Source of the DNA: an uncultured Anaerovibrio sp.
GTDB lineage: Bacteria > Bacillota > Negativicutes > Selenomonadales > Selenomonadaceae
Direction: 5' to 3'
Assembly (NCBI RefSeq): GCF_947302755.1
Contig: NZ_CAMYWM010000010.1
Coordinates: forward strand, 1-35,401
Length of the DNA: 35,401 nt
Part shown: one piece after another, positions 8,320 to 16,759 of the stretch
Layout of the letters: each line of letters begins with the position of its first letter
Position numbering within the stretch: position 1 is the first letter of the stretch
Translations under genes and position numbers: made by a program
Notes under the pieces: model-generated
What the model was told of the DNA's origin: nothing
The model's input: the letters and a program-made list of their open reading frames with translations, nothing else
The model's database searches: none

Positions 8320-9215
8320 CAATATACCTTCTTTCTGTCTAAAATACTTTGTAAAATATTTAAATAAGCATCATAGCGTTCCTGACTGACCTGCCCATCG
8401 GCCAGAGCCTGCTTTACGGCGCAATCCGGTTCGTGACTGTGGGTACAGGTATTATAGTAGCACTTTTCTGTAAGGGGCCTGAACTCAGGAAAATATTCTG
8501 CCAAATGCTCCTTATCCAGCTGCTCCAATTCAGCAGCACTGAAGCCGGGCGTATCTACCACAATACCGCCACTGGCCACCGGCAACAGGCAGGCCGCCCT
8601 GGTGGTATGCTTCCCCCGCTTAATTTTTTCACTAATCCCACCGGTAGTGAGGGACAGATTATTATCTATGGCATTTAACAGAGAGGATTTTCCCACACCG
8701 GAGGGCCCGGCAAAGGCCGTTACCCTGCCCCTTAAAAGGCCTCGTATTTCCTCAATACCCTTCTGCTCCTGGGCCGAGGCAAAAATCACCCTATAACCGG
8801 CCTCAACATAGGGCTTAACAAAATCATGGGCTGCATTGGGCAGCAAATCCAGCTTGTTAAAGCAGATTATTATTTCCGGAATACCCGACCACTCAGCCAA
8901 AACCAAAAACCGGTTCAGCAGCAGGCTGTTCATATCCGGTTCCCGCAGGGCGAAGGTAATAATCAGCTGATCAATATTGGCTACAGCCGGACGATGTAAC
9001 AGCGTCTTGCGCGGCAGCCGTTTTTCTATAACCCCGGTACCATCGCCCAAAAGCTCATATTCCACCCTATCGCCGGTTACCACAGAGCCCCTTACCCGCT
9101 TTATCCGGCCCCTGAGACGGCAGGACAACAGCTCCGGCTCCCTGGTAAGCTCCTTACCTTCCTCCAAAACGTAATAAAATCCATTATATGTTTTTATAAC
9201 CTGACCAATTGGCAT
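8319..9215 (-). CDS. rsgA: ribosome small-subunit GTPase A
   Basis: A 298-residue circularly permuted GTPase that checks late 30S subunit maturation. It has an N-terminal OB-fold, then the GTPase motifs in permuted order: NKLD (120-123), the P-loop GPSGVGKSS (170-178) and DTPG (221-224). A C-terminal zinc knuckle follows, with C252, C257, H259 and C265. Length is typical. The ATG follows AAAGGAT and lies 27 bases after the kinase stop. Its place behind the PASTA kinase is recurrent in Firmicutes, and in Bacillus and Staphylococcus this GTPase has been linked to PASTA-kinase phosphorylation. Confidence 0.95.
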   Translation of the reverse strand: MPIGQVIKTYNGFYYVLEEGKELTREPELLSCRLRGRIKRVRGSVVTGDRVEYELLGDGTGVIEKRLPRKTLLHRPAVANIDQLIITFALREPDMNSLLLNRFLVLAEWSGIPEIIICFNKLDLLPNAAHDFVKPYVEAGYRVIFASAQEQKGIEEIRGLLRGRVTAFAGPSGVGKSSLLNAIDNNLSLTTGGISEKIKRGKHTTRAACLLPVASGGIVVDTPGFSAAELEQLDKEHLAEYFPEFRPLTEKCYYNTCTHSHEPDCAVKQALADGQVSQERYDAYLNILQSILDRKKVY

Positions 9216-9242
9216 TTGTCCATCCTTTACATTGTACTTCCC

Positions 9243-11054
9243 TTATTGCTTAACTACTTCATCAGGTGATGTTTTTTGCCCCTTCTTCCCGGTGTCAGTC
9301 GGCTTGGTTGGTGCAGGTGCCGGAGCCGGGGCCGCTGCCTGGCCGCTGGAGACAATAATATTTACCGTGCCGCCCTCCCGCACTTCGGAGCCCGCTGCCG
9401 GTGACTGACCGATTACGGTACCCCGGGACTGGGAGCTGGTCTGCTCTGTCACAGTGCCTACAGAAAGCTTATTGGCCGCCAAATTGGCCTTAACACTGTC
9501 CACTGACATACCTGAATAATCCGGGATAATAACACTGACCTCTTTTGGTCCCTTACTTACAGTGAAATCAACAGTTTGTCCCTTGGTTACCTTGCTGCCT
9601 GCACCGGGATCCTGCTTTAAGACTGTACCAGCCGATTCATTGGACTCTTCCTCATATACTGCCCCGATTTTTAATCCCATTTTATTCAGCTTGGTTTCAG
9701 CATTGGAGCGGGACATCCCCTTCAAGTCGGGCATGGTCAGCTCCTCCCCTCCCTTACTGATATAGATGGTGACCTGACGCTGTTCCTTCACCATAATCCC
9801 CGCCTCAGGATACTGGGACACCACCTGCCCCACAGGAACCGAGGCATCATAGGCTTCAGCTATCTTGACCCGCAAATTCTTTTCTTCCAGCATATCACGG
9901 GCGATTTCCACCTGACGGCCCACCACATTGGGCACCTCAACCTCCACCGAGCTCCAGAGAGTGCCAAAGAACAAAAAGCTGCCGGCCACAAAGCCCATTA
10001 TTAAAATCAATACCAGACCAAAGGCAAAGGTCTTTGATTTAATGATTTTTTTAAAGGAGGCCTCATCCTCTCCCTCCTCCTCTTCATAGGCTTCATCATA
10101 ATCATAGCCGTAGCCCTGATTATTATAGGCCTGGGGCTGATTTTGCTGGAGCATCTCCGGCGTCACCCGAGGAATAACCTGGGTTGCAAAGGGATCATCT
10201 GCGGCAGCCGGGGCAGCCGCCGCCGTTGCTTTACCCTGTATCATGGTCAACGCCTGTTCCAAATCTATATAGATATCCGTACTGCTGGGACGGGCCATGG
10301 GGTCCTTGTTCATAGCCTTATGAACAATGGCCTCCAACACTGCCGGTACAGATGGATTAATCTGCCGGATTGGCACCGGCGTCTCCTGCAAATGCTTCAG
10401 GGCAATGCTAACTGAGGTTTCCCCATTATAAGGCAAGGTTCCGGTAAGCATTTCGTAGAGAACAACCCCAAGGGAATAAACATCGGACTTGGTAGTAATG
10501 GCCGTTCCCTTGGCCTGCTCCGGCGAGAAGTAGTGAACGGAGCCCATTACATTTCCTCCATAGGTCATGGTAGAGGAGGAAACGGCTCTGGCAATACCAA
10601 AGTCAGTAACCTTAATGTGCCCATCTCCCATTATCAGAATATTATGTGGTTTTATATCACAGTGAACCAATCCGTTCTTGTGGGCAGCCTCCAGGGCACA
10701 AGCCAGCTCTTTGGCAATACGGGCGGCTTCCACCGGCTCCAGACAGCCCTTTTCCTGAATATATTCCTTCAGGGTCTGACCGGCCACATATTCCATAACA
10801 ATAAAATGACTGCCCTCATCCTCACCCACGTCATATATATTAACAATATTCTGATGGGTCAGCTTGGCTGCCCCTTTGGCCTCCCGATGGAATTTCTCGA
10901 TAAATTCAGCATCATTGGCAAACTGTGCATGAAGGATTTTTACAGCCACTGCACGGTCCAATAGCTTATCGTGAGCCCGATATACATCAGCCATGCCGCC
11001 GCCACCGATATGTTCCTGAATTTCATAACGTCTAGCCAAAACGCGCTCTATCAT
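9243..11054 (-). CDS. PASTA-domain Ser/Thr protein kinase
   Basis: A 603-residue membrane kinase of the PknB/PrkC/Stk1 family. The kinase domain (about 10-275) has the Gly loop GGGGMA (17-22), Lys39, the catalytic loop HCDIKPHN (131-138, Asp133), DFG (151-153) and SPEQ (177-180). A flexible acidic and Gln/Tyr-rich juxtamembrane stretch follows. One membrane helix lies at about 343-365, and three extracellular PASTA repeats follow (about 371-435, 438-502, 507-571). It ends in an Ala/Pro-rich tail. PASTA repeats sense muropeptides or lipid II, and the kinase controls wall synthesis and division. The usual HRD Arg is Cys here. It lies 11 bases after the PBP gene and downstream of a matching phosphatase and two FHA proteins. 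Confidence 0.96.
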   Translation of the reverse strand: MIERVLARRYEIQEHIGGGGMADVYRAHDKLLDRAVAVKILHAQFANDAEFIEKFHREAKGAAKLTHQNIVNIYDVGEDEGSHFIVMEYVAGQTLKEYIQEKGCLEPVEAARIAKELACALEAAHKNGLVHCDIKPHNILIMGDGHIKVTDFGIARAVSSSTMTYGGNVMGSVHYFSPEQAKGTAITTKSDVYSLGVVLYEMLTGTLPYNGETSVSIALKHLQETPVPIRQINPSVPAVLEAIVHKAMNKDPMARPSSTDIYIDLEQALTMIQGKATAAAAPAAADDPFATQVIPRVTPEMLQQNQPQAYNNQGYGYDYDEAYEEEEGEDEASFKKIIKSKTFAFGLVLILIMGFVAGSFLFFGTLWSSVEVEVPNVVGRQVEIARDMLEEKNLRVKIAEAYDASVPVGQVVSQYPEAGIMVKEQRQVTIYISKGGEELTMPDLKGMSRSNAETKLNKMGLKIGAVYEEESNESAGTVLKQDPGAGSKVTKGQTVDFTVSKGPKEVSVIIPDYSGMSVDSVKANLAANKLSVGTVTEQTSSQSRGTVIGQSPAAGSEVREGGTVNIIVSSGQAAAPAPAPAPTKPTDTGKKGQKTSPDEVVKQ

Positions 11055-11065
11055 ATCATATCCTC

Positions 11066-12463
11066 CTAATTGTCTCGTAAAGCTGTAATTATCTGACGGG
11101 CGATAGGAGCCGCCACGGTTCCGCCGCCACCGCTATTTTCAACGATTATGCAAAAGGCAATTTTTCCCTTGGGAAGCTCAGCTGCACCAATAAACCAGCC
11201 ATGGTCGGCTCCCTGGGAGTTCTCTGCCGTACCGGTTTTGCCTATTACCCTTATCCCAGGTACTGCTGCGGCCTCACCGGTACCATTTGCTACAACGTTT
11301 TCCATAAAACCGCCAATTATATTGGCACGCTTATCAGAGGTAACCTCCATCCATTTTGACGGAGAGGCTTTTCGTATTACCAGCCCCACCGGTGAAATTA
11401 CTTCCTCCACCAGATAAGGAACCATTATTGTTCCTTGATTAACATAGGCACTGGCCAACATGGCCATCCGCAACGGCGTTACCAGGGTCTCTCCCTGGCC
11501 AATACCCACCTGGGCCGTATCCCCATCCCCAAGAGCGGAAAAATTTGGCAAATGACATTTGCTCTCATTAAATTCGCTGTTAATGGGCACGGTAAACCCA
11601 AATCGGTCAAAGGCGCTCTCCAGCCCCTTGCCATGCATTCGCATGGCAAGAGCAGCGAAGGTTACATTGCAGGACTCCGTAAGGGCATCCTTCAAAGTAA
11701 GATTATTGCCATGAACTGCCCCATGACTTTCACCAATATATTCACTGCCAATGTCCAGCCTGCCGGTACAGTTAAATTTCTCATTTACATCGGTAACCTT
11801 CTCATCCAGAGCCGCATCAGCTATCAGCACCTTGATGGTTGAACCGGGGGGATAAAGTCCCTGAGTCGCCCTGTTCAGGAGGGGACTGTCCTCCCTGGCT
11901 GTCAGGCTCTTCCAATTGGCCTCCACATCAATGGGGTCAATGGACGGCTTGCTGACCATGGCAATAATCCCCCCGGTTTCGGCATTCATAACCAATACAG
12001 CCCCACGATGATTTCCCAACGCATTGTAGGCCAGCTCCTGTATATCGGCATCCACAGTGAGCCTTACATTATTTCCCTGGTCAGACTGGAGGGCCTGACC
12101 AATTGGCCCCAGCATTTGCAGCTGCCGGGATTGTCCGGTGAGATCCCCACCGGCCACTGCTTCAATGCCATCATTGCCGATGGCTTCACCTATATATCCC
12201 GTTACCGGAGCCATAACTTCCCCATAAGGATAGCTCCTGTCCCCCGGCTTATCACTTTTGGCCAGCTCCTTGCCGTTGATGTCAAGAATGGCTCCCCGAA
12301 CAATATCCTGAGCCCCATCGCCACGCCGGTTCATTGGATTGGCCGCCAGGGAAGGGGCCGCAATCACCTGCAGATAGACAATATATCCAAAGAGGCACAA
12401 AAAGCACACCAGCATGAAAACACTGCAGTGCAGAATATATTTTTTTATATCATTATGCCCCAT
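11066..12463 (-). CDS. class B penicillin-binding protein (PbpA-like transpeptidase)
   Basis: A 465-residue class B penicillin-binding protein that cross-links peptidoglycan. One N-terminal membrane anchor (about 10-32) precedes a short dimerisation region and the transpeptidase domain. The catalytic motifs are S208-T-I-K211 (in PPGSTIK), S264-C-N266 and K409-T-G411. ATG at 12463 is chosen over the earlier in-frame start because GAAGGA lies 8 bases upstream. This start sits inside the last codons of the preceding SEDS gene, giving an 11-base overlap. The size and position next to a SEDS gene match PbpA, the partner transpeptidase of a SEDS glycosyltransferase. It could serve elongation or division. 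Confidence 0.94.
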   Translation of the reverse strand: MGHNDIKKYILHCSVFMLVCFLCLFGYIVYLQVIAAPSLAANPMNRRGDGAQDIVRGAILDINGKELAKSDKPGDRSYPYGEVMAPVTGYIGEAIGNDGIEAVAGGDLTGQSRQLQMLGPIGQALQSDQGNNVRLTVDADIQELAYNALGNHRGAVLVMNAETGGIIAMVSKPSIDPIDVEANWKSLTAREDSPLLNRATQGLYPPGSTIKVLIADAALDEKVTDVNEKFNCTGRLDIGSEYIGESHGAVHGNNLTLKDALTESCNVTFAALAMRMHGKGLESAFDRFGFTVPINSEFNESKCHLPNFSALGDGDTAQVGIGQGETLVTPLRMAMLASAYVNQGTIMVPYLVEEVISPVGLVIRKASPSKWMEVTSDKRANIIGGFMENVVANGTGEAAAVPGIRVIGKTGTAENSQGADHGWFIGAAELPKGKIAFCIIVENSGGGGTVAAPIARQIITALRDN

Positions 12464-13713
12464 GTATTTTTTCCTTCTTTGATAATGATAACAACAAACC
12501 AATCATAATAAAGCCCGATACCATAGAGCTGCCGCCATAGCTGATAAAGGGCAGGGTAATGCCCGTAAGAGGCAGGAACTTGGTAACTCCGGCAATAATT
12601 ATAAAGGCCTGGGTAAACAATCCTATAGAAAACCCGGCTGCCGCCAGGCTATGCAGCTCTTTTTTGCAGCTCATGGCAATCATAATACCACGATAAAACA
12701 GCAGCACGTATACCATCATAATGGCCGTGCAGCCCAGCAGTCCCAATTCCCTCAGCCACTGCCGAAAATATAAAATCAGTATGTACTTCCGGAATAAAGC
12801 CCGGATGACCATGGGTAAAGCCTGTTCCCCAAACCCCACCGGCCGCAAAGGCAAACAGGGACTGAACCACCTGATAGGCCTGTCCATCCGGATCAGCCCA
12901 TGGGTCAAGCCAAATATTAAACCGTACCTGAACATGGGAGAAAAAACCATAGCTGATCGCCGCCCCCAGGGTAAAAAACAGCAAGGCAATAAACACATAG
13001 GATTTGCTGCCAGTCCCCATATATGTCATAAAAACTGCCATACAAAAAAACAGCAGGGCAGAACCCAGATCCCGCTGAACCACAAACATGAGAATAGCAA
13101 TGCCCCAAATCACCAGCAATGGAGCAATAAACCTTATGGGTGGTAAATCCAAAAACAATATTTTCCGCTTGGACGCCTTCAGCATTTCACCATGGTCCGA
13201 CAGGAAGGCGGCCAGAAACAATACCAGCAGAATTTTGCCGAATTCGGAGGGCTGTACTGAAATGGGGCCAAGCACCAGCCAGTTCTTGCTGCCGCCGATT
13301 TCCACGCCAAAAATCAGGGAAAGGCACAATACCACCAGGGTGCATATACCCAAAATATACTGATATTGCAGCATATTTTTCAACTGACGGGAAAAATACA
13401 GCACCCCCACCATTACCAGCATACCGATCATCAGCCAGCGAAGCTGTGGTATGCAAAGAACCGGCTTCAGTCTGGCCAGCATAATAATACCTAAGCTGGA
13501 AAAAAACAGCACCATGGGAAAAATCCAGATATCACTGGTGTATTTTTTCTGCAGCAGGAACAGCTGTACGGCAAGGCCCATTAACGCTGCCGCCAGGGCC
13601 CAGGGAACAGGTGACCAGTCTATGACCGGATACTGGTTCAGCATTATAATGGCCAAACCGGCAAACATTATCATAAAATCAACTGCCACCAGCAGCAGGC
13701 TTTTACTCTTCAT
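12453..13713 (-). pseudogene. SEDS peptidoglycan polymerase (FtsW/RodA family), frameshifted
   Basis: Two overlapping frames together make one roughly 420-residue SEDS protein. The first (start ATG 13713) holds the N-terminal two thirds, including the catalytic-loop region RFNIWLDPWADPDGQAYQ, and reads HTDFIFSAVAE before losing the family pattern and stopping at 12649. The second frame continues with ELGLLGCTAI, the family motif GITLPFISYGGSS, and a stop at 12453-12455. Removing one base from the CCC run at 12749-12751 (+ strand) restores AEELGLLG, the expected SEDS sequence. This is either a sequencing or assembly error or a real recent mutation. The intact protein would be a multi-pass lipid II glycosyltransferase paired with the adjacent PBP. 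The start overlaps the phosphatase gene. Confidence 0.85.
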
Positions 13714-14416
13714 AGTATTCCACCACTATCGCCGAAATATTATCCAGTCCACCACTGTCCTTGGCCAGCTCCACCAAAGCTTCTGCCTTATCCGGGCACT
13801 CCTCTGCCTCCAATATCCCCTGAATAGCTGACAGGGTCACCATATTGGTAAGTCCATCTGAACACAGCAGAAACATATCTCCATTTTCCAAGGGCAGCTC
13901 CCCGGTATCCACCTTCACCACCGGATCCACCCCCACAGCCCGCAGCAGCATGTGCTTATTAGGATGGTCCTCCGCCTCGTCAGGAGAAATACTGCCATTG
14001 GCCAACAGCTCGGCCACATAGGTATGGTCGCTGGTTATCTGCTTTAGCTCACCCTTCCTGAGGCGGTATAGCCTGCTGTCCCCCACATGGGCCCAAAAGG
14101 CTGCCCCCTCCTCCAGATGAAGAATAGTGGCTGTAGTACCCATACCGCTCTTTTCCGGATTTTCCCGGGTACACTCAAAAATAGCCTTATTACCATCAAT
14201 TACCAGATAACGAAGTCCATCCTGGTCCAGGGCTGTATCCTCTGATGACAGTTTGCTTTCCGCAGTTGCCGTAAAAATGTGACTGGCTATTTCACCGGCC
14301 ACATGGCCCCCCATGCCGTCTGCCACCACAAATACATTTTTAGGACCTACCAGGATACTATCCTCATTCAGCTCCCGTACCAATCCCACATCAGTAGCCT
14401 GACTGACCTTTAACAA
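13703..14416 (-). CDS. PP2C-family Ser/Thr phosphatase (Stp/PrpC/PstP-like)
   Basis: A soluble phosphatase of about 237 residues that reverses phosphorylation by the PASTA kinase. PP2C metal-site motifs are all visible: GLVRELNEDS near the N terminus, ADGMGGHVAGE (about 35-45), AHVGDSRLY (about 110), SDGLTNMV (about 185) and GGLDNISAIVVE near the end. The open frame begins with a GTG at 14425 that overlaps the fhaB stop (GTGA), but GGGAGG sits directly against it. A TTG three codons later has ideal 8-base spacing and is preferred. The 3' end overlaps the SEDS start by 11 bases, so the two are coupled. Confidence 0.94.
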   Translation of the reverse strand: MLKVSQATDVGLVRELNEDSILVGPKNVFVVADGMGGHVAGEIASHIFTATAESKLSSEDTALDQDGLRYLVIDGNKAIFECTRENPEKSGMGTTATILHLEEGAAFWAHVGDSRLYRLRKGELKQITSDHTYVAELLANGSISPDEAEDHPNKHMLLRAVGVDPVVKVDTGELPLENGDMFLLCSDGLTNMVTLSAIQGILEAEECPDKAEALVELAKDSGGLDNISAIVVEYYEE

Positions 14417-14421
14417 GCCTC

Positions 14422-14877
14422 TCACCTCCCGAACTCAAATACGGCAGAACCCACTGTAATCAAATCACCTGACTGCAGGTATTGCCGTCCCGTAATGGGC
14501 TGATTATTCACATAGGTTTTGTTCACACTGCCCATATCCTCTATTACATATAAATTATTTAACAAAGCAATTTCCGCATGATGATGTGAGGCAAAGCTGT
14601 CATTTAACACAATATCATTATCATTGCCCCGTCCAATGCTTATATGATGTGAAAAGGCGAACCGCTGCCCCACCAAATTCTCCTCGGCGGCTTCCAGCAC
14701 GGTCAGCACCGCCTCCTCATTGGAAATCTCCGTAACAGCGTATATATCCTCCACCACCGGCTGACTGTCCCTTTTCATGAAGCTCATGAGCCTGTAGACA
14801 AAAAACAGCAGTAAAATCAGCAGCCCATACTGCAGGATTATGCCCAATCCCTTTATTACAATTGCAGCTCCCTGCAT
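14422..14877 (-). CDS. membrane-anchored FHA-domain protein (FhaB-like)
   Basis: A 151-residue protein with one N-terminal membrane segment (about 10-30) and a C-terminal FHA domain (about 72-150). FHA residues G82-R83, S97, H99 and N119 are present. FHA domains bind phosphothreonine, so this is a probable docking protein for substrates or autophosphorylated forms of the operon's kinase. In Mycobacterium the equivalent small FHA protein (FhaB/FipA) sits in the same operon position and acts in division and wall growth. The gene starts two bases after fhaA and overlaps the phosphatase frame. The assignment to FhaB is by domain and context. Confidence 0.88.
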   Translation of the reverse strand: MQGAAIVIKGLGIILQYGLLILLLFFVYRLMSFMKRDSQPVVEDIYAVTEISNEEAVLTVLEAAEENLVGQRFAFSHHISIGRGNDNDIVLNDSFASHHHAEIALLNNLYVIEDMGSVNKTYVNNQPITGRQYLQSGDLITVGSAVFEFGR

Positions 14878-14878
14878 A

Positions 14879-15634
14879 TCAAATCACCTCATACACCAGC
14901 ACCGTCTCACCAATTTGTATCTCATCCCCGGAACGCAGGAGCTGTGGTGCTACCACCCTTTGCCCATTGACAAAGGTGCCATTCAGGCTTTCAGCATCAT
15001 ACAAGAAATGACGATGCTGTTCGTAGGTGATATAGGCATGTACCCTTGAAGCATTGGTATCCGTCAAGATAAAATCATTATTCACCCGTCGGCCAATATA
15101 TATCTGCTTTTCCCCAAATTCAAGATAGGAATCTATATCCGGTCCCTCAATTGCCAACAGGCTGACTGTATTGTATTCAACAGGCAAATTAAGGGGTGGT
15201 TTAAATTCCGATTTATTCAGCACTATGGTGTGGCATTCCGGTGTATCCACGGGATACTCCATTTCCCCATAGCTGTTATCCACAAAGGATCCCCTTACTT
15301 CACAGGTTCCCTGGGAAAATTCCTCGTTGGCATTAAGGGTAATTTCCAATTGACCATTCATAAAGATATCATTGGAAATAACCATCTTCTCCACCATAAT
15401 ATACAGCTCATCCAAAAAGCGGCGGGCACAAAGCCGCTGATAATCCTCAGGGGCCATTTCCACGTAATAAAAATTAGGCACAATCAGACCATCCTGACCC
15501 TTGCGCCTTTTTCGGAGTACCTCCCGCTCCAGCTGCTTGATGACCTCGGTGGGTTCCAGCACACTGCTTAGCTTGCGGTTAAAAAATCCCTCTATTTTTT
15601 TTTCCAGAAAAGACTCCAGATTGCCAATAGACAT
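14879..15634 (-). CDS. DUF3662/FHA-domain protein (FhaA-like)
   Basis: A 251-residue soluble protein with an N-terminal DUF3662 domain (about 1-120) and a C-terminal FHA domain (about 160-250) carrying G181-R182, S196-R197-x-H199 and N218-G219. The linker is shorter than in mycobacterial FhaA. FhaA binds phosphothreonine on kinase targets and, in Mycobacterium, recruits regulators of peptidoglycan precursor export. It is the first gene of the signalling operon. A strong AGGAGGT site precedes the ATG, and a TTTACT-17-TAAAAT promoter lies just upstream. No membrane segment is seen. Confidence 0.92.
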   Translation of the reverse strand: MSIGNLESFLEKKIEGFFNRKLSSVLEPTEVIKQLEREVLRKRRKGQDGLIVPNFYYVEMAPEDYQRLCARRFLDELYIMVEKMVISNDIFMNGQLEITLNANEEFSQGTCEVRGSFVDNSYGEMEYPVDTPECHTIVLNKSEFKPPLNLPVEYNTVSLLAIEGPDIDSYLEFGEKQIYIGRRVNNDFILTDTNASRVHAYITYEQHRHFLYDAESLNGTFVNGQRVVAPQLLRSGDEIQIGETVLVYEVI

Positions 15635-15664
15635 GGTAGTACCTCCTAAGCCTTACTAGTCATA

Positions 15665-15693
15665 ATTTTACAACTTAACGCCATACAAGTAAA
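15665..15693 (-). promoter_or_regulatory. promoter of the fhaA signalling operon
   Basis: TTTACT (15688-15693) and TAAAAT (15665-15670) on the minus strand are separated by exactly 17 bases, 31 bases before the fhaA start codon. An inverted repeat TTAACG (15675-15680) / CGTTAA (15696-15701) spans the -35 box and could be an operator. Confidence 0.6.
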
Positions 15694-15712
15694 TACGTTA
15701 AAATAAGCCATC

Positions 15713-16753
15713 TCAGCCCTTATCCAGATGGCGGTTCCGCAACTGTCCGCAGGCCGCCTGAATATCATTCCCCATCTCCCGACGGACTGTAACCGTAATA
15801 TGCTGCTTGGCCAAATAGCCTTCAAAGAATTCGATACGCTCCGGGGAAGGGCGGTTCCAGTTCCGCTCCACCACCGGATTTATGGGAATAAGATTGACAC
15901 TGGCCAGCTGACCCTTTAAAAGGGCCGCCAATTCCTTGGCCTGCCGGGCATTATCATTTACCCCATCAATAAGTATATATTCATAGGTTACCCGCCGATG
16001 GGTTTTTTCCCCATAATCGCCGCCGGCCTTAACCACCTCCGCCAGGGGATATTTGCGGTTAATCGGCATCAATTCAGAACGCAGCTCATTCTCCGGCGCA
16101 TGAAGGGATATGGATAAATTTATCGGTATATCCTCATCCGCCAGCCGATAAATATTCGGCACAATACCGGAGGTAGACAGGGTAATGCTGCGATAGCTCA
16201 TGCCCAGGCAATAATCCTCATGGAGCAGTCTGATGTATTTCAGCACATTATCATAGTTGGTCAAGGGCTCTCCTGAGCCCATAATAACGATGGTATCCAC
16301 CTTTTCCCCGGACTTGTTCAGCATATCATTGATATAGTAGGTCTGGGCCAGCATTTCCCCAGCCGTGAGATCGCGCACCATCCCGTGAAGGGTGGAGGCG
16401 CAAAAGGCACAGCCCATATTACAGCCTGCCTGGGAGGAAACACAGATACTGTTTCCATAGGGCTGACGCATAAGCACCGTTTCTACCCCCACCCCATCGG
16501 AAAAATTAAGTAAAAATTTGGAGGTCTTCCCATCTGAAGAATCCAGCTGGTCCACCCTGGCTGCCCGGTCAATTACGCACTGAGCCCCCAATTGTTCCCG
16601 CATGGCCTTTGGCAGATTATGCATAGCATTAAAATCCGTAACGCTTTTCCTGTACATCCAATCCGCCAGCTGTTTACCCCGAAACTTGGGCAGCCCCCAT
16701 TCCGTCAGCAGCTCCGTAATTTCTGCCAATGTTTTACCGAAAATATTTATCAT
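15713..16753 (-). CDS. rlmN: 23S rRNA (adenine2503-C2) methyltransferase (RlmN)
   Basis: A 346-residue radical-SAM enzyme that methylates C2 of A2503 in 23S rRNA and A37 of some tRNAs. The radical-SAM cluster motif is C111-NMG-C115-AF-C118. The resolving and catalytic cysteine pair includes C335 near the C terminus (QAACGQ). MGSGEPL and the SISLHA strand are further family markers. It begins 6 bases after rsmB and is the last gene of the def operon before the fhaA promoter. RlmN rather than Cfr is indicated by context and by housekeeping-type surroundings. Confidence 0.95.
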   Translation of the reverse strand: MINIFGKTLAEITELLTEWGLPKFRGKQLADWMYRKSVTDFNAMHNLPKAMREQLGAQCVIDRAARVDQLDSSDGKTSKFLLNFSDGVGVETVLMRQPYGNSICVSSQAGCNMGCAFCASTLHGMVRDLTAGEMLAQTYYINDMLNKSGEKVDTIVIMGSGEPLTNYDNVLKYIRLLHEDYCLGMSYRSITLSTSGIVPNIYRLADEDIPINLSISLHAPENELRSELMPINRKYPLAEVVKAGGDYGEKTHRRVTYEYILIDGVNDNARQAKELAALLKGQLASVNLIPINPVVERNWNRPSPERIEFFEGYLAKQHITVTVRREMGNDIQAACGQLRNRHLDKG

Positions 16754-16759
16754 GACGAA

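Noticed and set aside
12453-12998. Separate 181-codon gene downstream in the SEDS region
   Set aside because: Its first 80 codons are out-of-frame shadow of the SEDS gene, and its last 99 are the SEDS C terminus after a frameshift. It is not an independent gene.
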